DNA of 64,000 nt from Leptospira andrefontaineae (GTDB taxonomy: Bacteria > Spirochaetota > Leptospiria > Leptospirales > Leptospiraceae): contig NZ_RQEY01000018.1 in NCBI RefSeq assembly GCF_004770105.1, positions 434,001 to 498,000 of the forward strand, written 5' to 3'. Below, in pieces: positions 37,768 through 48,600 of the stretch (position 1 is its first letter; each line of letters starts with the position of its first letter). Under the pieces are notes generated by a model. The model made no database searches and was not told where the DNA came from. It saw only the letters and a list, made by a program, of their open reading frames with translations. The translations under genes and the position numbers were made by a program.

Positions 37768-38994
37768 ATGGCACTTTTTACTTATACTGCGTTTAACAAA
37801 AAAGGAAAGGAAGAGAAGGGGATTATAGATGCCCCCAATATCCAATCCGCAAGAGCAAAACTTAAAGGAAAAGGTCTATACGTTCGCCAAATTTCAGAAG
37901 ATGCGGAAAGAAAGGACAGAGAACTTTTTCCATTCTTAGCAAAACTTCTTTATAGAGTTCCTAAAAAGATCATAGGTCTTTTTTCCAGACAGCTCGGAAC
38001 TCTTTTGGGTGCAGGTATTCCTTTAGATAAATCTCTTTCCAGTATTATTGAACAAACTGACCACGAAGTATTTCGTAAAGTAGTGATCGCGATGCAGGCG
38101 GATATTACCGAAGGAAGTTCTTTATCCGATTCGATGAGAAAACATCCGGATGTATTTCCGAACCAGTATCCTTCTCTTGTTTCCGTAGGAGAAAGAACAG
38201 GTGATTATGAAACTGCACTCATGCGTCTTGCTGAGATGGAAGAAAAAAACCTACAGTTAAAAGGTAAGGTCACAACAGCGCTTGTTTATCCGGGAATTAT
38301 TTTCTGTCTTTTACAGATCGTTATCATATTCCTACTTACCACAGTAGTTCCTCAGATCGAACATCTATTCGTAGAGTTTAATGCAACACTTCCTATGATT
38401 ACTCAGATCGTAATCGGAAGTTCCAAACTTCTGACGGGGTATTGGTTTCTTATCTTTCCTGCAATCGGTGCAATGGTTATAGGCTTCTTCTTTTATAAAT
38501 CCACGCCGGAAGGTAAGGAAAAATGGGAGAAGTTCGTTCTTAGGATACCGATCATCCGAACTCTCAATAAAAAAGTACTCATATCCAATTTTGCTAGGAA
38601 CCTAGGAATCCTTCTTACAAACAGGGTTCCTCTCATTATTTCTCTCCAAATCGTAGAACAGATCGTTAACCATTCCGTTTTCGGACAAGAAATCAGAAAT
38701 GCATGCGATAGAATTCGAGAAGGAGAGAAACTTTCTGCTGCATTCACTGGGTCAGAGATATTGCCACAACTAGTTATAGGTATGATGTCTGCCGGAGAAG
38801 TTTCGGACCGAGTTCCTGAGATGTTAAATAAACTCGCGGAAATCTATGACCAAGAAGTGGATTCCGCTTTAAAAAATGCAACCCAGGCAATCGAACCTTT
38901 GATGCTTGTTTTTATGGGTTTTGCGATTGGTATCATTATGGCGGCGATCATCGTTCCGATGTTCAGCTTGACCCAAAACTTGCAAGGTATATAA
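37768..38994 (+). CDS. gspF: Type II secretion inner-membrane protein GspF
   Basis: The 408 residues form two homologous T2SSF domains with three membrane helices (about 170-190, 220-245, 375-400). The motif LGTLLGAGIPLDKSLSSIIEQ in the first domain and MMSAGEVSDRVPEMLNKLAEIYDQEVD in the second are typical; the second copy near RNLGILLTNRVPLIISLQIVEQ repeats the pattern. It anchors the ATPase and pseudopilus base. Confidence 0.97.
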   Translation: MALFTYTAFNKKGKEEKGIIDAPNIQSARAKLKGKGLYVRQISEDAERKDRELFPFLAKLLYRVPKKIIGLFSRQLGTLLGAGIPLDKSLSSIIEQTDHEVFRKVVIAMQADITEGSSLSDSMRKHPDVFPNQYPSLVSVGERTGDYETALMRLAEMEEKNLQLKGKVTTALVYPGIIFCLLQIVIIFLLTTVVPQIEHLFVEFNATLPMITQIVIGSSKLLTGYWFLIFPAIGAMVIGFFFYKSTPEGKEKWEKFVLRIPIIRTLNKKVLISNFARNLGILLTNRVPLIISLQIVEQIVNHSVFGQEIRNACDRIREGEKLSAAFTGSEILPQLVIGMMSAGEVSDRVPEMLNKLAEIYDQEVDSALKNATQAIEPLMLVFMGFAIGIIMAAIIVPMFSLTQNLQGI

Positions 38995-39017
38995 CAATAG
39001 AAATAGGAGAACCGACT

Positions 39018-39500
39018 TTGAAAACGGGAAACAAACGGAGAAAAGGATTCACTCTTATCGAATTAGCGATCGTTGTCGCCATTTTAGGTGCTTTGATGAC
39101 TATCATTCTTGTCAGCGTGGATTTCGGTGGAGTAAGCCTCGAGACTGCAAAGATGAAGATCAAAAAAGACAAACAGGAACTTAGATTACATTTGGAAAGA
39201 TACGCTTCCAAATTCGGAAGTTATCCTAGCGAAGAGCAAGGTTTAGACGCATTAGTTGAAAGACCAACTAACGGAGAAATTCCTGAGACCTGGATCCCAA
39301 TGGTAAGCAGCAAGGATTCTATCAAAGATCCATGGAAAAACCCATATAAGCTCAGATATGATGGAGCGGGTGAGATCCAGATCATTACTTTTGGTCAAGA
39401 CAAAGCAGAAGGCGGAGAAGGTTTGAACTCGGACTTTGATATCACTAAAGAAGAACAATATCCTCCTCAATTCGCTTCTGCATCCGGCGCTAAAAAATAA
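39018..39500 (+). CDS. gspG: Major pseudopilin GspG
   Basis: The 160 residues have a short basic leader and a class III signal cut at G|FTLIELAIVVAILGAL, with Glu at +5. The C-terminal region (KDPWKNPYKLRYDGAGEIQIITFGQD, AEGGEGLNSDFDI) includes the calcium-binding loop of major pseudopilins. It forms the piston of the system. A TTG start preceded by AGGAG at 39006-39010. Confidence 0.96.
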   Translation: MKTGNKRRKGFTLIELAIVVAILGALMTIILVSVDFGGVSLETAKMKIKKDKQELRLHLERYASKFGSYPSEEQGLDALVERPTNGEIPETWIPMVSSKDSIKDPWKNPYKLRYDGAGEIQIITFGQDKAEGGEGLNSDFDITKEEQYPPQFASASGAKK

Positions 39501-39505
39501 ATCAA

Positions 39506-40075
39506 ATGGGCCCAAGAGCGAAAGGCCGGATCCGTTCCGGCTTCACATTGATCGAATTGGGAGTCGCAGTGTTCCTGATTGGAGTGATGTTCGCTCTTGT
39601 GCTTCCTTCCTTAGTTAATTTACTCACGCCTGGTGCCCAAGAAGAAGCGATGTTATTGCATGACGTTGTGAACTTCTGTTTTCGTAGGGCAAAGATCAAC
39701 CAGAGAACAGTCTATCTTCAGTTGAACGTAGATACTGAAACTTATACCATCATAGATATGGAAAGGGACGATACCGGCCTGAAAGAAGTTCCAGTATTCA
39801 AAGACAGAGAACTTCCTAGCTCTTCTGCAATCGTAGATGTGATGGATGGAAGAGGTTATAGATATAATACAGGAAAGATCAGAATTCCATTCTCTCCTAT
39901 GGCAGTAGCGGAAGATTTTTATATCCATTTAGGTCCGGATCCGGAGATCAAGAGAACCCTTATCATTAAACGTTACGGCGGTAAATCGGAAATAGAAGAC
40001 GGGGAAGTTGTAGTTTCCAAGGAACAATTGGAAGAATACAAACGTAGCGAGCAATATGGTACGAGTAAGTTTTAA
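39506..40075 (+). CDS. gspH: Minor pseudopilin GspH-like
   Basis: The 189 residues carry the class III signal SGFTLIELGVAVFLIGVMF and then a membrane helix and a strand-rich globular part. Its position and the IPLSPMAVAEDFYIHLG-type region suit GspH, a minor pseudopilin near the tip. It overlaps gspI by 20 bases. Specific assignment among minor pseudopilins rests on order. Confidence 0.85.
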   Translation: MGPRAKGRIRSGFTLIELGVAVFLIGVMFALVLPSLVNLLTPGAQEEAMLLHDVVNFCFRRAKINQRTVYLQLNVDTETYTIIDMERDDTGLKEVPVFKDRELPSSSAIVDVMDGRGYRYNTGKIRIPFSPMAVAEDFYIHLGPDPEIKRTLIIKRYGGKSEIEDGEVVVSKEQLEEYKRSEQYGTSKF

Positions 40076-40604
40076 AAGAAAAAACCCTCTTAAAAAAAGA
40101 CAAGGTTTTACTATTTTAGAAATGACCCTGGCGTTTGCACTCGCTGCAGGTTGGCTCCTCTATGTACTCATGGTAGTTTCCGAAGGAATACGACTTAAAA
40201 AAGTTGCGGCACTTCAGATAGAAGCAACTCATTTAGCAAAAATTAAAATGGCCCAGATAGATTCTGCTACCATTCTACAAGCGGATACAAGTTCCGGGGA
40301 AATTCCAGGATACAAAGACTGGAGATTTACCACGATCATCAAAGAAGAGAACTTGGATCTTCTAAAAATGGCTGGAAAAGATAGCGGCAAAAAGCCGGAG
40401 GACCTTCTAGGAGGTGCAAACTCCAGCATGAATCAACTTATTGCAAAAAGGACCGGGAATAATCAAGGTTCTGCAACAGGTGGACTTATCGCAGTATTTC
40501 ATATTTATGTAACAATAGAATACCCCACAGGTGGCAGAGATAACCAAGGGATTCCAGTAAAAGAACAGTACACGATCGAGACCTATAAGGCGAGGATGAA
40601 TTGA
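40056..40604 (+). CDS. gspI: Minor pseudopilin GspI-like
   Basis: The 182 residues start MVRVSFKRKNPLKKRQ and carry QGFTILEMTLAFALAAGWLL, a class III signal with GFTILEM as usual in GspI. GspI nucleates the tip complex with J and K. The body is hydrophilic with a Gly/Ser-rich central stretch. Overlaps gspH and is followed one base after its stop by gspJ. Confidence 0.87.
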   Translation: MVRVSFKRKNPLKKRQGFTILEMTLAFALAAGWLLYVLMVVSEGIRLKKVAALQIEATHLAKIKMAQIDSATILQADTSSGEIPGYKDWRFTTIIKEENLDLLKMAGKDSGKKPEDLLGGANSSMNQLIAKRTGNNQGSATGGLIAVFHIYVTIEYPTGGRDNQGIPVKEQYTIETYKARMN

Positions 40605-40605
40605 T

Positions 40606-41301
40606 ATGGGAATAGCTTCTCAACATTCAATATTTCTTAAGTCTATTCGTAAAAGAAGAAGGTCTGGATTTACGCTGATAGAATTAACGATTGTTGCCGC
40701 GTTACTCGGGGTTCTACTCGGAATGGTATTCGGAACTTATGCTACTATCTTAAAAGTTACTCGTCCAACTTCCGGCTCGGAAGGTGTGGATAGAGAAAAA
40801 GCGATCTCCGTTATCGAAAATATTCGAAGTACATTGACCATGGCATATTATTTCCAAACGGAAAAAAATCTGGTCTTCGTAAGTAGAAAAGGACGCAAAT
40901 CGGAAGATGGACCAAGGCATCCTGGAGAAAGTACTAAAGATCATTTTATAGTATTCGCAGCAGTCCATCCAAACTCGGAAGAAGTCGCTCTTCCTGAAGT
41001 AAGAGAAGTAGAATATTATCTAAAACAAAAAGACGGCACTGATTATTATAAATTAATGAGAAGAGAAGATGAGATAGTAGATCGTTATCCATTCGTAGGC
41101 GGACAAGAATACGAGTTATTGGATAATGTAAAATCCCTCTCTTTTAAATTTTCCAAAACAGGAAAAGAATGGGAAGAAGAATGGGATTCCTTCCAAAGAA
41201 AAAGTATCCCTCGTCTTATTCGAATAGAGATCATCGCGAATATGGGAAACAAAGAAAGACGTTTTGAAACTCTTGCTTTCCCTGGGATGCTTCTGAAATG
41301 A
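40606..41301 (+). CDS. gspJ: Minor pseudopilin GspJ-like
   Basis: The 231 residues have a basic leader and SGFTLIELTIVAALLGVLLG, with Glu at +5. The long mature domain (YYLKQKDGTDYYKLMRREDEI) fits GspJ, the larger minor pseudopilin of the tip. 4-base overlap with gspK. Confidence 0.87.
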   Translation: MGIASQHSIFLKSIRKRRRSGFTLIELTIVAALLGVLLGMVFGTYATILKVTRPTSGSEGVDREKAISVIENIRSTLTMAYYFQTEKNLVFVSRKGRKSEDGPRHPGESTKDHFIVFAAVHPNSEEVALPEVREVEYYLKQKDGTDYYKLMRREDEIVDRYPFVGGQEYELLDNVKSLSFKFSKTGKEWEEEWDSFQRKSIPRLIRIEIIANMGNKERRFETLAFPGMLLK

Positions 41302-42428
41302 ATTCAGGTCTTGGTCTAAAAGGCAGAAGATTTTCGAGAAGAAGAGGAGCAATCGTCATGCTTCTGGTTGGAGGTATAGGTGTAGCTGCACTAACAACCA
41401 CCTTGGATTTTGCGGAAAGATCAATGGCAGAATATAAAATTTCCCAAGGAGAAATGTCCGGATTCAAAGCTTCTCTTTTAGCAAAAGCTGGATTCCAAGG
41501 TGCATTAGCAGCACTCAGAAAAATCCCGGAAGAACAATTATACCAATCCGGGATAGGTCTAAATCCACCGCCGGTCCCAATGGGAGGAGGATGGATTTAT
41601 TATAAGATCCAGGGAGAAGATGGAAAAATTAATCTGAATTCTATCTTCAATGCAGACACAAAAGAACTGAATTTAAGAAACCAAGAAATGGCCCAAAGAC
41701 TTCTGGAACGTTTGGGCATGAAGAGAGACCTATTCAACCCGGTGGTGGATTGGCTGGATGACGATAGCCAAGGTAATTTCGAAATTTCATATTATGAAAA
41801 ACTGACCCCGCCGAGAAAGATCAAAAACGCATACATGTATTCTCTTTCTGAGCTTACCTCTGTGAAAGGTTTCGATCCTAAAATAGTGTACGGTTCCCAA
41901 AAACCCCCGGACTATGAACAAAAGTATTCCAAGGATTTTATGTCCGACGAGGAAAAAAGCCTGATCGGAGAGTCTGATTTCGTTCTGGCAAATAATTTGA
42001 CCGCATTTGTTCCCTTCCAGAGAAACTACGACGATAGAATCAACTTGAACGCCGCACCGTACTTCGTTTTAATGTCTCTATCCGATTTTATGAACCGTCA
42101 AACCGTTCTTCAGATCATGAAAATGAAGATCAAAAAGGGCGGTTACCTGAAAGAAATTAAGGATCTGGAAACTATCCCAGAATTCCAGGTACCTTCGGTG
42201 GGTGGACTTTCTCTCTATAAAGAATTAGCAGGAGAAGGAACCGATGTCTCCGGTGGAAGGATCAAAACAAAGGGTGAAATATTCCGGATCAGTGCAGTCG
42301 GGGAAGTAGAAAGAAACTATAATAGTAAAAAAAGTTCCGATGTTATGAAAGGACCTAAGATTGTTCGTAGGATCACCGGAATTTTTGACCTGACCAATAA
42401 CCTGATGCTATATTATAGAGAAGATTAA
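41298..42428 (+). CDS. gspK: Minor pseudopilin GspK
   Basis: The 376 residues begin with a short basic leader and RRGAIVMLLVGGIGVAALTTTL; GspK lacks the Glu at +5, as here. The large globular domain with DGKINLNSIFNADTKELN, DRINLNAAPYFVLMSLSD and a GSPK helix-hairpin region matches. It caps the pseudopilus. One-base overlap with gspL. Confidence 0.93.
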   Translation: MNSGLGLKGRRFSRRRGAIVMLLVGGIGVAALTTTLDFAERSMAEYKISQGEMSGFKASLLAKAGFQGALAALRKIPEEQLYQSGIGLNPPPVPMGGGWIYYKIQGEDGKINLNSIFNADTKELNLRNQEMAQRLLERLGMKRDLFNPVVDWLDDDSQGNFEISYYEKLTPPRKIKNAYMYSLSELTSVKGFDPKIVYGSQKPPDYEQKYSKDFMSDEEKSLIGESDFVLANNLTAFVPFQRNYDDRINLNAAPYFVLMSLSDFMNRQTVLQIMKMKIKKGGYLKEIKDLETIPEFQVPSVGGLSLYKELAGEGTDVSGGRIKTKGEIFRISAVGEVERNYNSKKSSDVMKGPKIVRRITGIFDLTNNLMLYYRED

Positions 42429-44044
42429 TGTTCTTATACGAAAAGTTTTTAACCGTAGATTACGGTACAAATTCTGTAAAAGGTGTTCTGTTTCAAAGAG
42501 TTGCAGGGAATCTGACTCTACTTAGAGCAGAGACCATGCCTATCTCCAGAATGGAAGAAAAGGAATATGAAACAAATGTACTTCGTTTCATAAACACATA
42601 TTTTGCAGAAGAACATGCAATCGTACTTTCACTTTCTTTAGACAGACTTTTTGTAAGAGAGATTTCCATTCCTTTAACTACAGAAAAAGCGGTGAGAGAA
42701 GTAATCCCTTTCGAAATAGAAAGTAGGGTTCCTTTCCCAATGGAAACAGTAGAAGTCCTCGGTTCCGTTTGGAGGATAGACCAAGAAAAATCGGACGTAA
42801 TCACTTATACTTCTCATCATTCAGAGTTTGATACATTAGCTTCTCCATTTCTGGAATCCAGCCTTGTGTTTCGTGGGATCTTCGTGGATTCAGTATGTCT
42901 AGGTTCCGTTATCTCCAAACATTTACATAAAGAGATACAATTCGCAAATGTTGCTCAGTTGGATATTGGCGGCAAAAAATCCATCCTGAATGTTACCAAA
43001 GATGGAAAGATCGCTCACACTCGTTTTCTTTCCGTTGGAGGGGATACTCTTACGGAAGAAATTTCTAAAGCATTAAAGATCCCTAAAGATAAGGCAGAAG
43101 CTTTAAAGACCAGTATCCAATTCGAACCATTTCATTCTCCTGAGGATGGTTTGAATTTATTTGCAAAAGAATACAAACTCAAAGTTGCAGATATCAAAAA
43201 GGCATTTGCAATCGCTCAGGAATTTTTCACATCCTTAAGCGAAGAAGTCCGCAGAAGTTTTCTTTCTTTAGAAGAAACAGAAAGACCTGAGGTAGTATAC
43301 CTTTCAGGAGAAGGAAGTAAGGTCAGGGATTTGGAATCCTATATAGGAGAAAACCTTGGGATCCAAGCCAGAAGATATGATTTCTTAAGCGCGGATCCGG
43401 ATAGGTTCGCTACCTGCTATGGGATGGCGTATCATCTGATCCAATCTAAAAAAGCTAAAATAGATTTTTTAGAAACTCCTTATGTAAAAAGACTTAATAA
43501 GAACTTATTCGATATAAGTATATTTAAACCTCATATTATCTTGAGTTCTGTTTCTTTCGTACTCTTGATCGGAGTATTTTTCTTAGGGATTATTTCCGAT
43601 AAAAGAAAGTTAGCAGCTGCCAATAAGATCCTAGCTGAAAAAGTAAAATCCAGTACCGGTTCCAGCGTTCCTTCTAATAGAGATCCTATTGAATTTGCCA
43701 AAAGCCTAAGAGATGGTGCAGAAAGAAAAACCGAACTCTATAGAAAGTATCTCTCCAAACCGAGTGTATTGGACGTACTACATGAAATTTCCTTAAAGTT
43801 TCCAGATCCGGGAATGCAACCTTTCTTATTCCAAAGTATTACTTATGATAATGGTTCCGTATCCATCCAAGGTGCCGTAAACGAGATCTCTGAAATCGGA
43901 AAAGTACAGGATTCCTTGGCCCGTTCTCCAATGTTCAAAAACGTAAAATTAGATAGTAACCGTCCGAACTTCGGACTCAAAACATTTAAAGTCTCCTTTG
44001 TGATCAAGATGGAGGTGACCTCTAAAATCGAAGAAAACGATTAA
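42428..44044 (+). CDS. gspL: Type II secretion protein GspL (PilM-like ASKHA domain)
   Basis: The 538 residues have a long cytoplasmic actin-like domain (VDYGTNSVKGVLFQRV; VAQLDIGGKKSILNV; VVYLSGEGSKVRDLESYIG), one membrane helix (about 375-395, IILSSVSFVLLIGVFFLGII) and a small periplasmic fold. GspL couples the GspE ATPase to the membrane. The N-terminal part is PilM-like rather than the shorter E. coli GspL form. Confidence 0.92.
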   Translation: MFLYEKFLTVDYGTNSVKGVLFQRVAGNLTLLRAETMPISRMEEKEYETNVLRFINTYFAEEHAIVLSLSLDRLFVREISIPLTTEKAVREVIPFEIESRVPFPMETVEVLGSVWRIDQEKSDVITYTSHHSEFDTLASPFLESSLVFRGIFVDSVCLGSVISKHLHKEIQFANVAQLDIGGKKSILNVTKDGKIAHTRFLSVGGDTLTEEISKALKIPKDKAEALKTSIQFEPFHSPEDGLNLFAKEYKLKVADIKKAFAIAQEFFTSLSEEVRRSFLSLEETERPEVVYLSGEGSKVRDLESYIGENLGIQARRYDFLSADPDRFATCYGMAYHLIQSKKAKIDFLETPYVKRLNKNLFDISIFKPHIILSSVSFVLLIGVFFLGIISDKRKLAAANKILAEKVKSSTGSSVPSNRDPIEFAKSLRDGAERKTELYRKYLSKPSVLDVLHEISLKFPDPGMQPFLFQSITYDNGSVSIQGAVNEISEIGKVQDSLARSPMFKNVKLDSNRPNFGLKTFKVSFVIKMEVTSKIEEND

Positions 44045-44056
44045 GGGGAATCGTCT

Positions 44057-44587
44057 ATGTGGCAAAAATTACAACCTAGGGAAAAACTTTTATTAGTTAT
44101 TGCTGCCGGACTGATCGTGGTCCTGCTATTATTCTTAGTAGTCCGTAAAATTTACAGGCTTAGGACCGATCTTTCTGAAACAGTAAACAATACTCCCGGA
44201 CTAGTCGCGCAGTTGGATAAAACAATCTCTGATTATCTATTTTTCAGATCACTGGAAAATGTGAACACAGGAGAGAATGATCAAAGTGCGTTTGCCGCAA
44301 AGTTAGAAAGGATCTTTTCCGATAATGGAGTTAAGGATAGAATTTCTACAATGAGACCTATCCCTGCAAAAGCAATCGACAAAGGAAAATACCAAGTAAT
44401 CGTTTTCGAAGTGAATTTAAGAGGTGTGCCTCTGGAAAACGTCATGTCTGTGTTGTATGATATAGACAAAGGTAATAAGGTAAACGCGAGGGTTGAATAT
44501 TTCCAAACCAATAAGCCTTACCAAGACAAAAATACCTACGACGTGAACATGAAAATTGCGGCCTATAGTGTCGCTCCCGGAAAATAA
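44057..44587 (+). CDS. gspM: Type II secretion protein GspM-like
   Basis: The 176 residues have a short N-terminal Lys-rich start, a membrane helix (LLLVIAAGLIVVLLLFLVV) and a small periplasmic ferredoxin-like domain. GspM and PilO share this layout. It pairs with GspL in the inner membrane. Assignment by order and topology. Confidence 0.85.
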   Translation: MWQKLQPREKLLLVIAAGLIVVLLLFLVVRKIYRLRTDLSETVNNTPGLVAQLDKTISDYLFFRSLENVNTGENDQSAFAAKLERIFSDNGVKDRISTMRPIPAKAIDKGKYQVIVFEVNLRGVPLENVMSVLYDIDKGNKVNARVEYFQTNKPYQDKNTYDVNMKIAAYSVAPGK

Positions 44588-44588
44588 G

Positions 44589-45548
44589 ATGGCTCGCGCA
44601 AAAAAGATAGAAATAGAAGATGAGGAAGAATTAATCTCCAACGAGGAAGAAGAGTTCCTCACGATGGAATTGGAGGAATTACCTCCGGATGGATTAGAGG
44701 AAGAAGATACTCCCAGATTTTCACTAAAACAAAAACTTATATTGATCGGAAGTGGGCTTAGTTCCTTTCTTCTTTTTTTGATCCTATTATTTCCCTATGA
44801 AAACATAGTCCGGCAGTTAATGAGTTCATCCTCCGGACAACCAAGCAGTATATTTTTTAACGAGTTATCGGTTTCGGTCCTACTCGGAAAAGTTTCCGTA
44901 AAATCCATGGAGATCATGGGCCAAACATTCAAGATCAGATCTAAAGATGCTCAGATCAAGGCAGGACTTTTTTCTTTATTGAGAAAAAAGGTAAACGGTG
45001 ATTTTGAAATTGAAGAGTTAGAAGTAGATTACGATGGCCAAACTCTCGGAAACATAGGAGAGTTAGAAGGTCATTTGCAGTTGGATTCTTTATCTGTCCC
45101 TGCAAGTAGATTCGGCGGTGCATTCTCTCTTAAAATGCCGGAAGGAAAATTCGGATCTTTCCCTAATCTTCCTGAAATTCCTTTTATAGGAAAAATAGAA
45201 AACTTTTTCATAAATAAAATACTTATCACTTCCAGAATTGACCAAGGAATGGTAGAGTTCGAAGAATTTATTATAGATACGTCCGTCGCAAGATTGGATC
45301 TTCATGGGAATCTAAGACTTTCGGATTCACTACCTAATTCCCAATTAAATTTAAGAGTTTGTTTCGAGTTAGAAAGAAATTTTGCCTCTGCGGCAGAGAA
45401 TCAGATCATTGTAGGTGCATTGGATCTTTTAGAAAAAGGCGGAAGTGGAAAATGTATCCCAATCACTGGGACCTTCCAAAGACCTGAATTCAAGATCCCT
45501 GGCTTGAACGCTCCCGCCGGTTTACCTGGCGCAGGCCCTGTTCCTTAA
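44589..45548 (+). CDS. gspN: Type II secretion protein GspN-like
   Basis: The 319 residues start at the ATG two bases after the gspM stop; an in-frame upstream ATG would add 11 codons. An acidic N-terminus (KKIEIEDEEELISNEEEEF) precedes one membrane helix and an extended beta-rich periplasmic domain (LEVDYDGQTLGNIGELEGHL), resembling GspN and LptC/OstA-like folds. The C-terminal Pro/Gly-rich tail (GLNAPAGLPGAGPVP) is unusual. It ends the cluster, followed by a terminator. GspO (prepilin peptidase) is not in the cluster. Confidence 0.8.
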   Translation: MARAKKIEIEDEEELISNEEEEFLTMELEELPPDGLEEEDTPRFSLKQKLILIGSGLSSFLLFLILLFPYENIVRQLMSSSSGQPSSIFFNELSVSVLLGKVSVKSMEIMGQTFKIRSKDAQIKAGLFSLLRKKVNGDFEIEELEVDYDGQTLGNIGELEGHLQLDSLSVPASRFGGAFSLKMPEGKFGSFPNLPEIPFIGKIENFFINKILITSRIDQGMVEFEEFIIDTSVARLDLHGNLRLSDSLPNSQLNLRVCFELERNFASAAENQIIVGALDLLEKGGSGKCIPITGTFQRPEFKIPGLNAPAGLPGAGPVP

Positions 45549-45620
45549 TTAAACAAATTTTTAAACTTCTCTCAAACGAAATAGAGCAGGAGAGAATATT
45601 CATTTTTTCTAAAGATACAA

Positions 45621-45655
45621 AAAAGCCTCAAGTGATTGCGCCACCTGAGGCTTTT
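45621..45655 (+). terminator. Bidirectional terminator between gspN and nrdJ
   Basis: A 10-bp stem AAAAGCCTCA / TGAGGCTTTT (45621-45630 and 45646-45655) with an inner GTG/CAC pairing has T-runs on both strands. It closes the two convergent units. Confidence 0.85.
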
Positions 45656-45681
45656 CTTTTTATCCGGACTGGACTCTTAGA

Positions 45682-48600
45682 TCAAGAGCACCCAGTGGTC
45701 GCCCCGCAAGACATACATTTCAAGCAGGAACCGTTTCTTACCATTTCGAAAGATCCACATTCTGTGCAGGAATCTCCGGTATATCCTTTGATCCTTGCCA
45801 TTTTGATCTCTTCCATCAAAGCAATCCCTGAACTCGGTTTTTCCGTCCTCATCATTTGAGAGTAGGAAATTGTTTCCGGCTCAGAAGCAGGAGCAGTCTC
45901 CACCACTGTAGCCGCAGGTTGAGAAACAGGCGCCTTAGGCTGGATGGACTCAGAAGATTTTCTGGATCCAATCTCATCTCCTCTTAGATCTTCCGGAGCT
46001 ACTTGGCCAAGATCGTATCTTCCCAAGTAAGTGATCGCAAGTTCTCTAAAGATGAAATCGATTACGGAAGTGCTCATTTTGATATGTTTATTTCCGGTCA
46101 CGATACCATTTGGCTCGAATTTGAAGAATGTGAATGCATCCACAAACTCTTCTAATGGCACTCCATGTTGTAGACCTAAGGAAACGGAAATCGCGAATGC
46201 GTTCATCAAACTTCTGAACGCCGCACCTTCTTTGTGCATATCCACGAAGATCTCTCCGAGTTGTCCGTCCTCGTATTCACCAGTTCTTAAATAAACTTTG
46301 TGACCACCGACTACTGCTTTTTGAGTATAACCCGCTCTTCTATTAGGAAGTTTACGTCTGTGGGATATATACTTATAAACGATCTTTTCCGCAAATTGAG
46401 AAGGATCTTTAGCGACCGCAGCTTCTACGATCTCTTCTTGTTCTTCTAATTCGATTCCGTTTAGAAGTTCCAATACTGAGTTCAAAGGTTGAGAAAGTTT
46501 GGATCCGTCACGATAAAGAGCATTCGCTTTTACCATCATCTTCCAAGAGATATAGTATGCGTTTTTGATATCTTCGATAGTTGCATCTTCCGGAAGGTTG
46601 ATGGTTTTAGAGATCGCACCGCTGATAAACGGCTGAGCAGCAGCCATTGTACGGATATGGGACTCATAGGAAAGATAACGTTTTCCGTATTTGCCACATT
46701 TGTTTGCACAATCGAATACCGGATAATCTTTCTCTTTTAAGTAAGGAGCGTTCTCGATGGTCATTGTTCCACAAACATAGTCGTTTGCTTTATTGATCTC
46801 ATCTTTAGAGTAACCTAAATGCTCAAGAAGATTGAATGTGAAAGAATCATAAGTTTCTTTTGCGATTCCCAAATTCTTTTGTAGGAAGTTCTCACCTAAA
46901 TTGAACTTATTGAATGCGAAATTGATATCGAACGCATAAGGAAGAGAAGCTTCTACTTTTTCCAAGATCTCGTTCGTGAAACCTTTTTCTTTCAGGCTTT
47001 GGGTATTGATTACTGGAGCTCCGTTTAAGGTAGCATGTCCCTTACAATAATTAACGATAGATTCGATCTCAGAAGGGGAGTATCCCAATTTGCGAAGAGC
47101 CAAAGGAACGGATTGGTTGATAATTTTGAAATAACCACCACCCGCTAATTTTTTGAATTTCACAAGAGCGAAATCAGGCTCGATACCAGTAGTATCACAA
47201 TCCATTACAAGACCGATAGTTCCTGTAGGTGCAATCACTGTAACTTGTGCGTTTCTGTATCCGTGAGCTTCTCCCAAAGAAACTGCATTATCGGAATCTT
47301 CCTGAGCAGCTTTTAAAAGGTAAGAAGGGCAGTAGGCAGGATCAATTCCAACAGGAGTGATAGTCAGACCTTCATAATCTTCGGAAGGAACATTATAAGC
47401 CGCTCTCTTGTGGTTTCTTAGAACTCTAAGCATATGCTTTTTGTTCTTCTCATAACCAGGGAACGGCCCCAATTCTTTTGCCATTTCCGCAGAAGTAGCA
47501 TAAGCGGTCATATGCATGATAGAAGTGATGGCACCAGTGATTGCCATCGCTTCTTTAGAATCATAAGGAATTCCCATGATCATCAATGCAGAACCAAGGT
47601 TTGCATATCCTAGTCCAAGAGTTCTGAACTTATAAGAAAGTTCTGCGATCTCTCTGGAAGGGAACTGAGCCATGGTCACGGAAATCTCTAAGATAATTGT
47701 CCAAAGACGGCAAAGATAACGGAAACTTTCTACATCAAAAACAAGAGTTTCCGGATCTACAAATTTCTGTAAGTTAGCAGAAGCCAGGTTACATGCAGTA
47801 TTGTCCAAGAACATGTATTCTGAACATGGATTGGAAGCATTGATGTTTCCATCTTCAGGACAAGTATGCCATTCGTTGATGGTAGTATGATATTGTGTTC
47901 CTGGGTCTGCAGAAGACCAAGCTGCAAAAGAAATTCTATCCCAAAGATCTCTTGCTCTGATCGTTTTTGCAGGTTTAGCAGCTCTTTTTTCTTTGAGAGC
48001 TTTTTCCTTTTCAGTTCTGTTATATAAATGCCAAGGAAGATCTTGTTCAACGGCAGTCATAAACTCATTTGGAAGACGAACTGAGTTATTACTATTCTGT
48101 CCAGAAACAGTATTATATGCTTCTGATTGCCAATCGGTTGTTAATTCTTCGAATATTAATTCTTTATAACCTTGTCTAGCAAGATCGATCACTCTTTTGA
48201 TATAATTATCAGGAATTAAAACTTTCTTAGCTTCTACGATGGTTTTCTTAAGAGCGGCATTCTTTTTAGGTTCGAAACGATCCTCTCCCTCCATCTCGTA
48301 ACAAGCTTTCATGATCGCATTCAAATGTCTGTTGTTCAGAATGGATCCGGTTACAAGAGAAGCTACTTTTTTCTCTTCTTCTACTTTCCAATCTACGAAA
48401 CGATCGATATCCGGATGATCTACATCCAAACATACCATCTTAGCTGCACGACGAGTGGTTCCTCCGGATTTGATCGCACCAGCGGCACGGTCTCCGATCT
48501 TTAAGAAACTCATTAAACCGGAACTTTTTCCTCCGCCAGAAAGGGATTCATTTTCCGCTCTCAGGTTAGAGAAGTTAGTTCCTGTTCCGGAACCGTATTT

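Noticed and set aside
31948..45548. Type IV pilus cluster instead of type II secretion
   Set aside because: GspC, GspK, GspL, GspM and GspN-type genes and the secretin order fit type II secretion; no pilT or pilQ-type genes are present.
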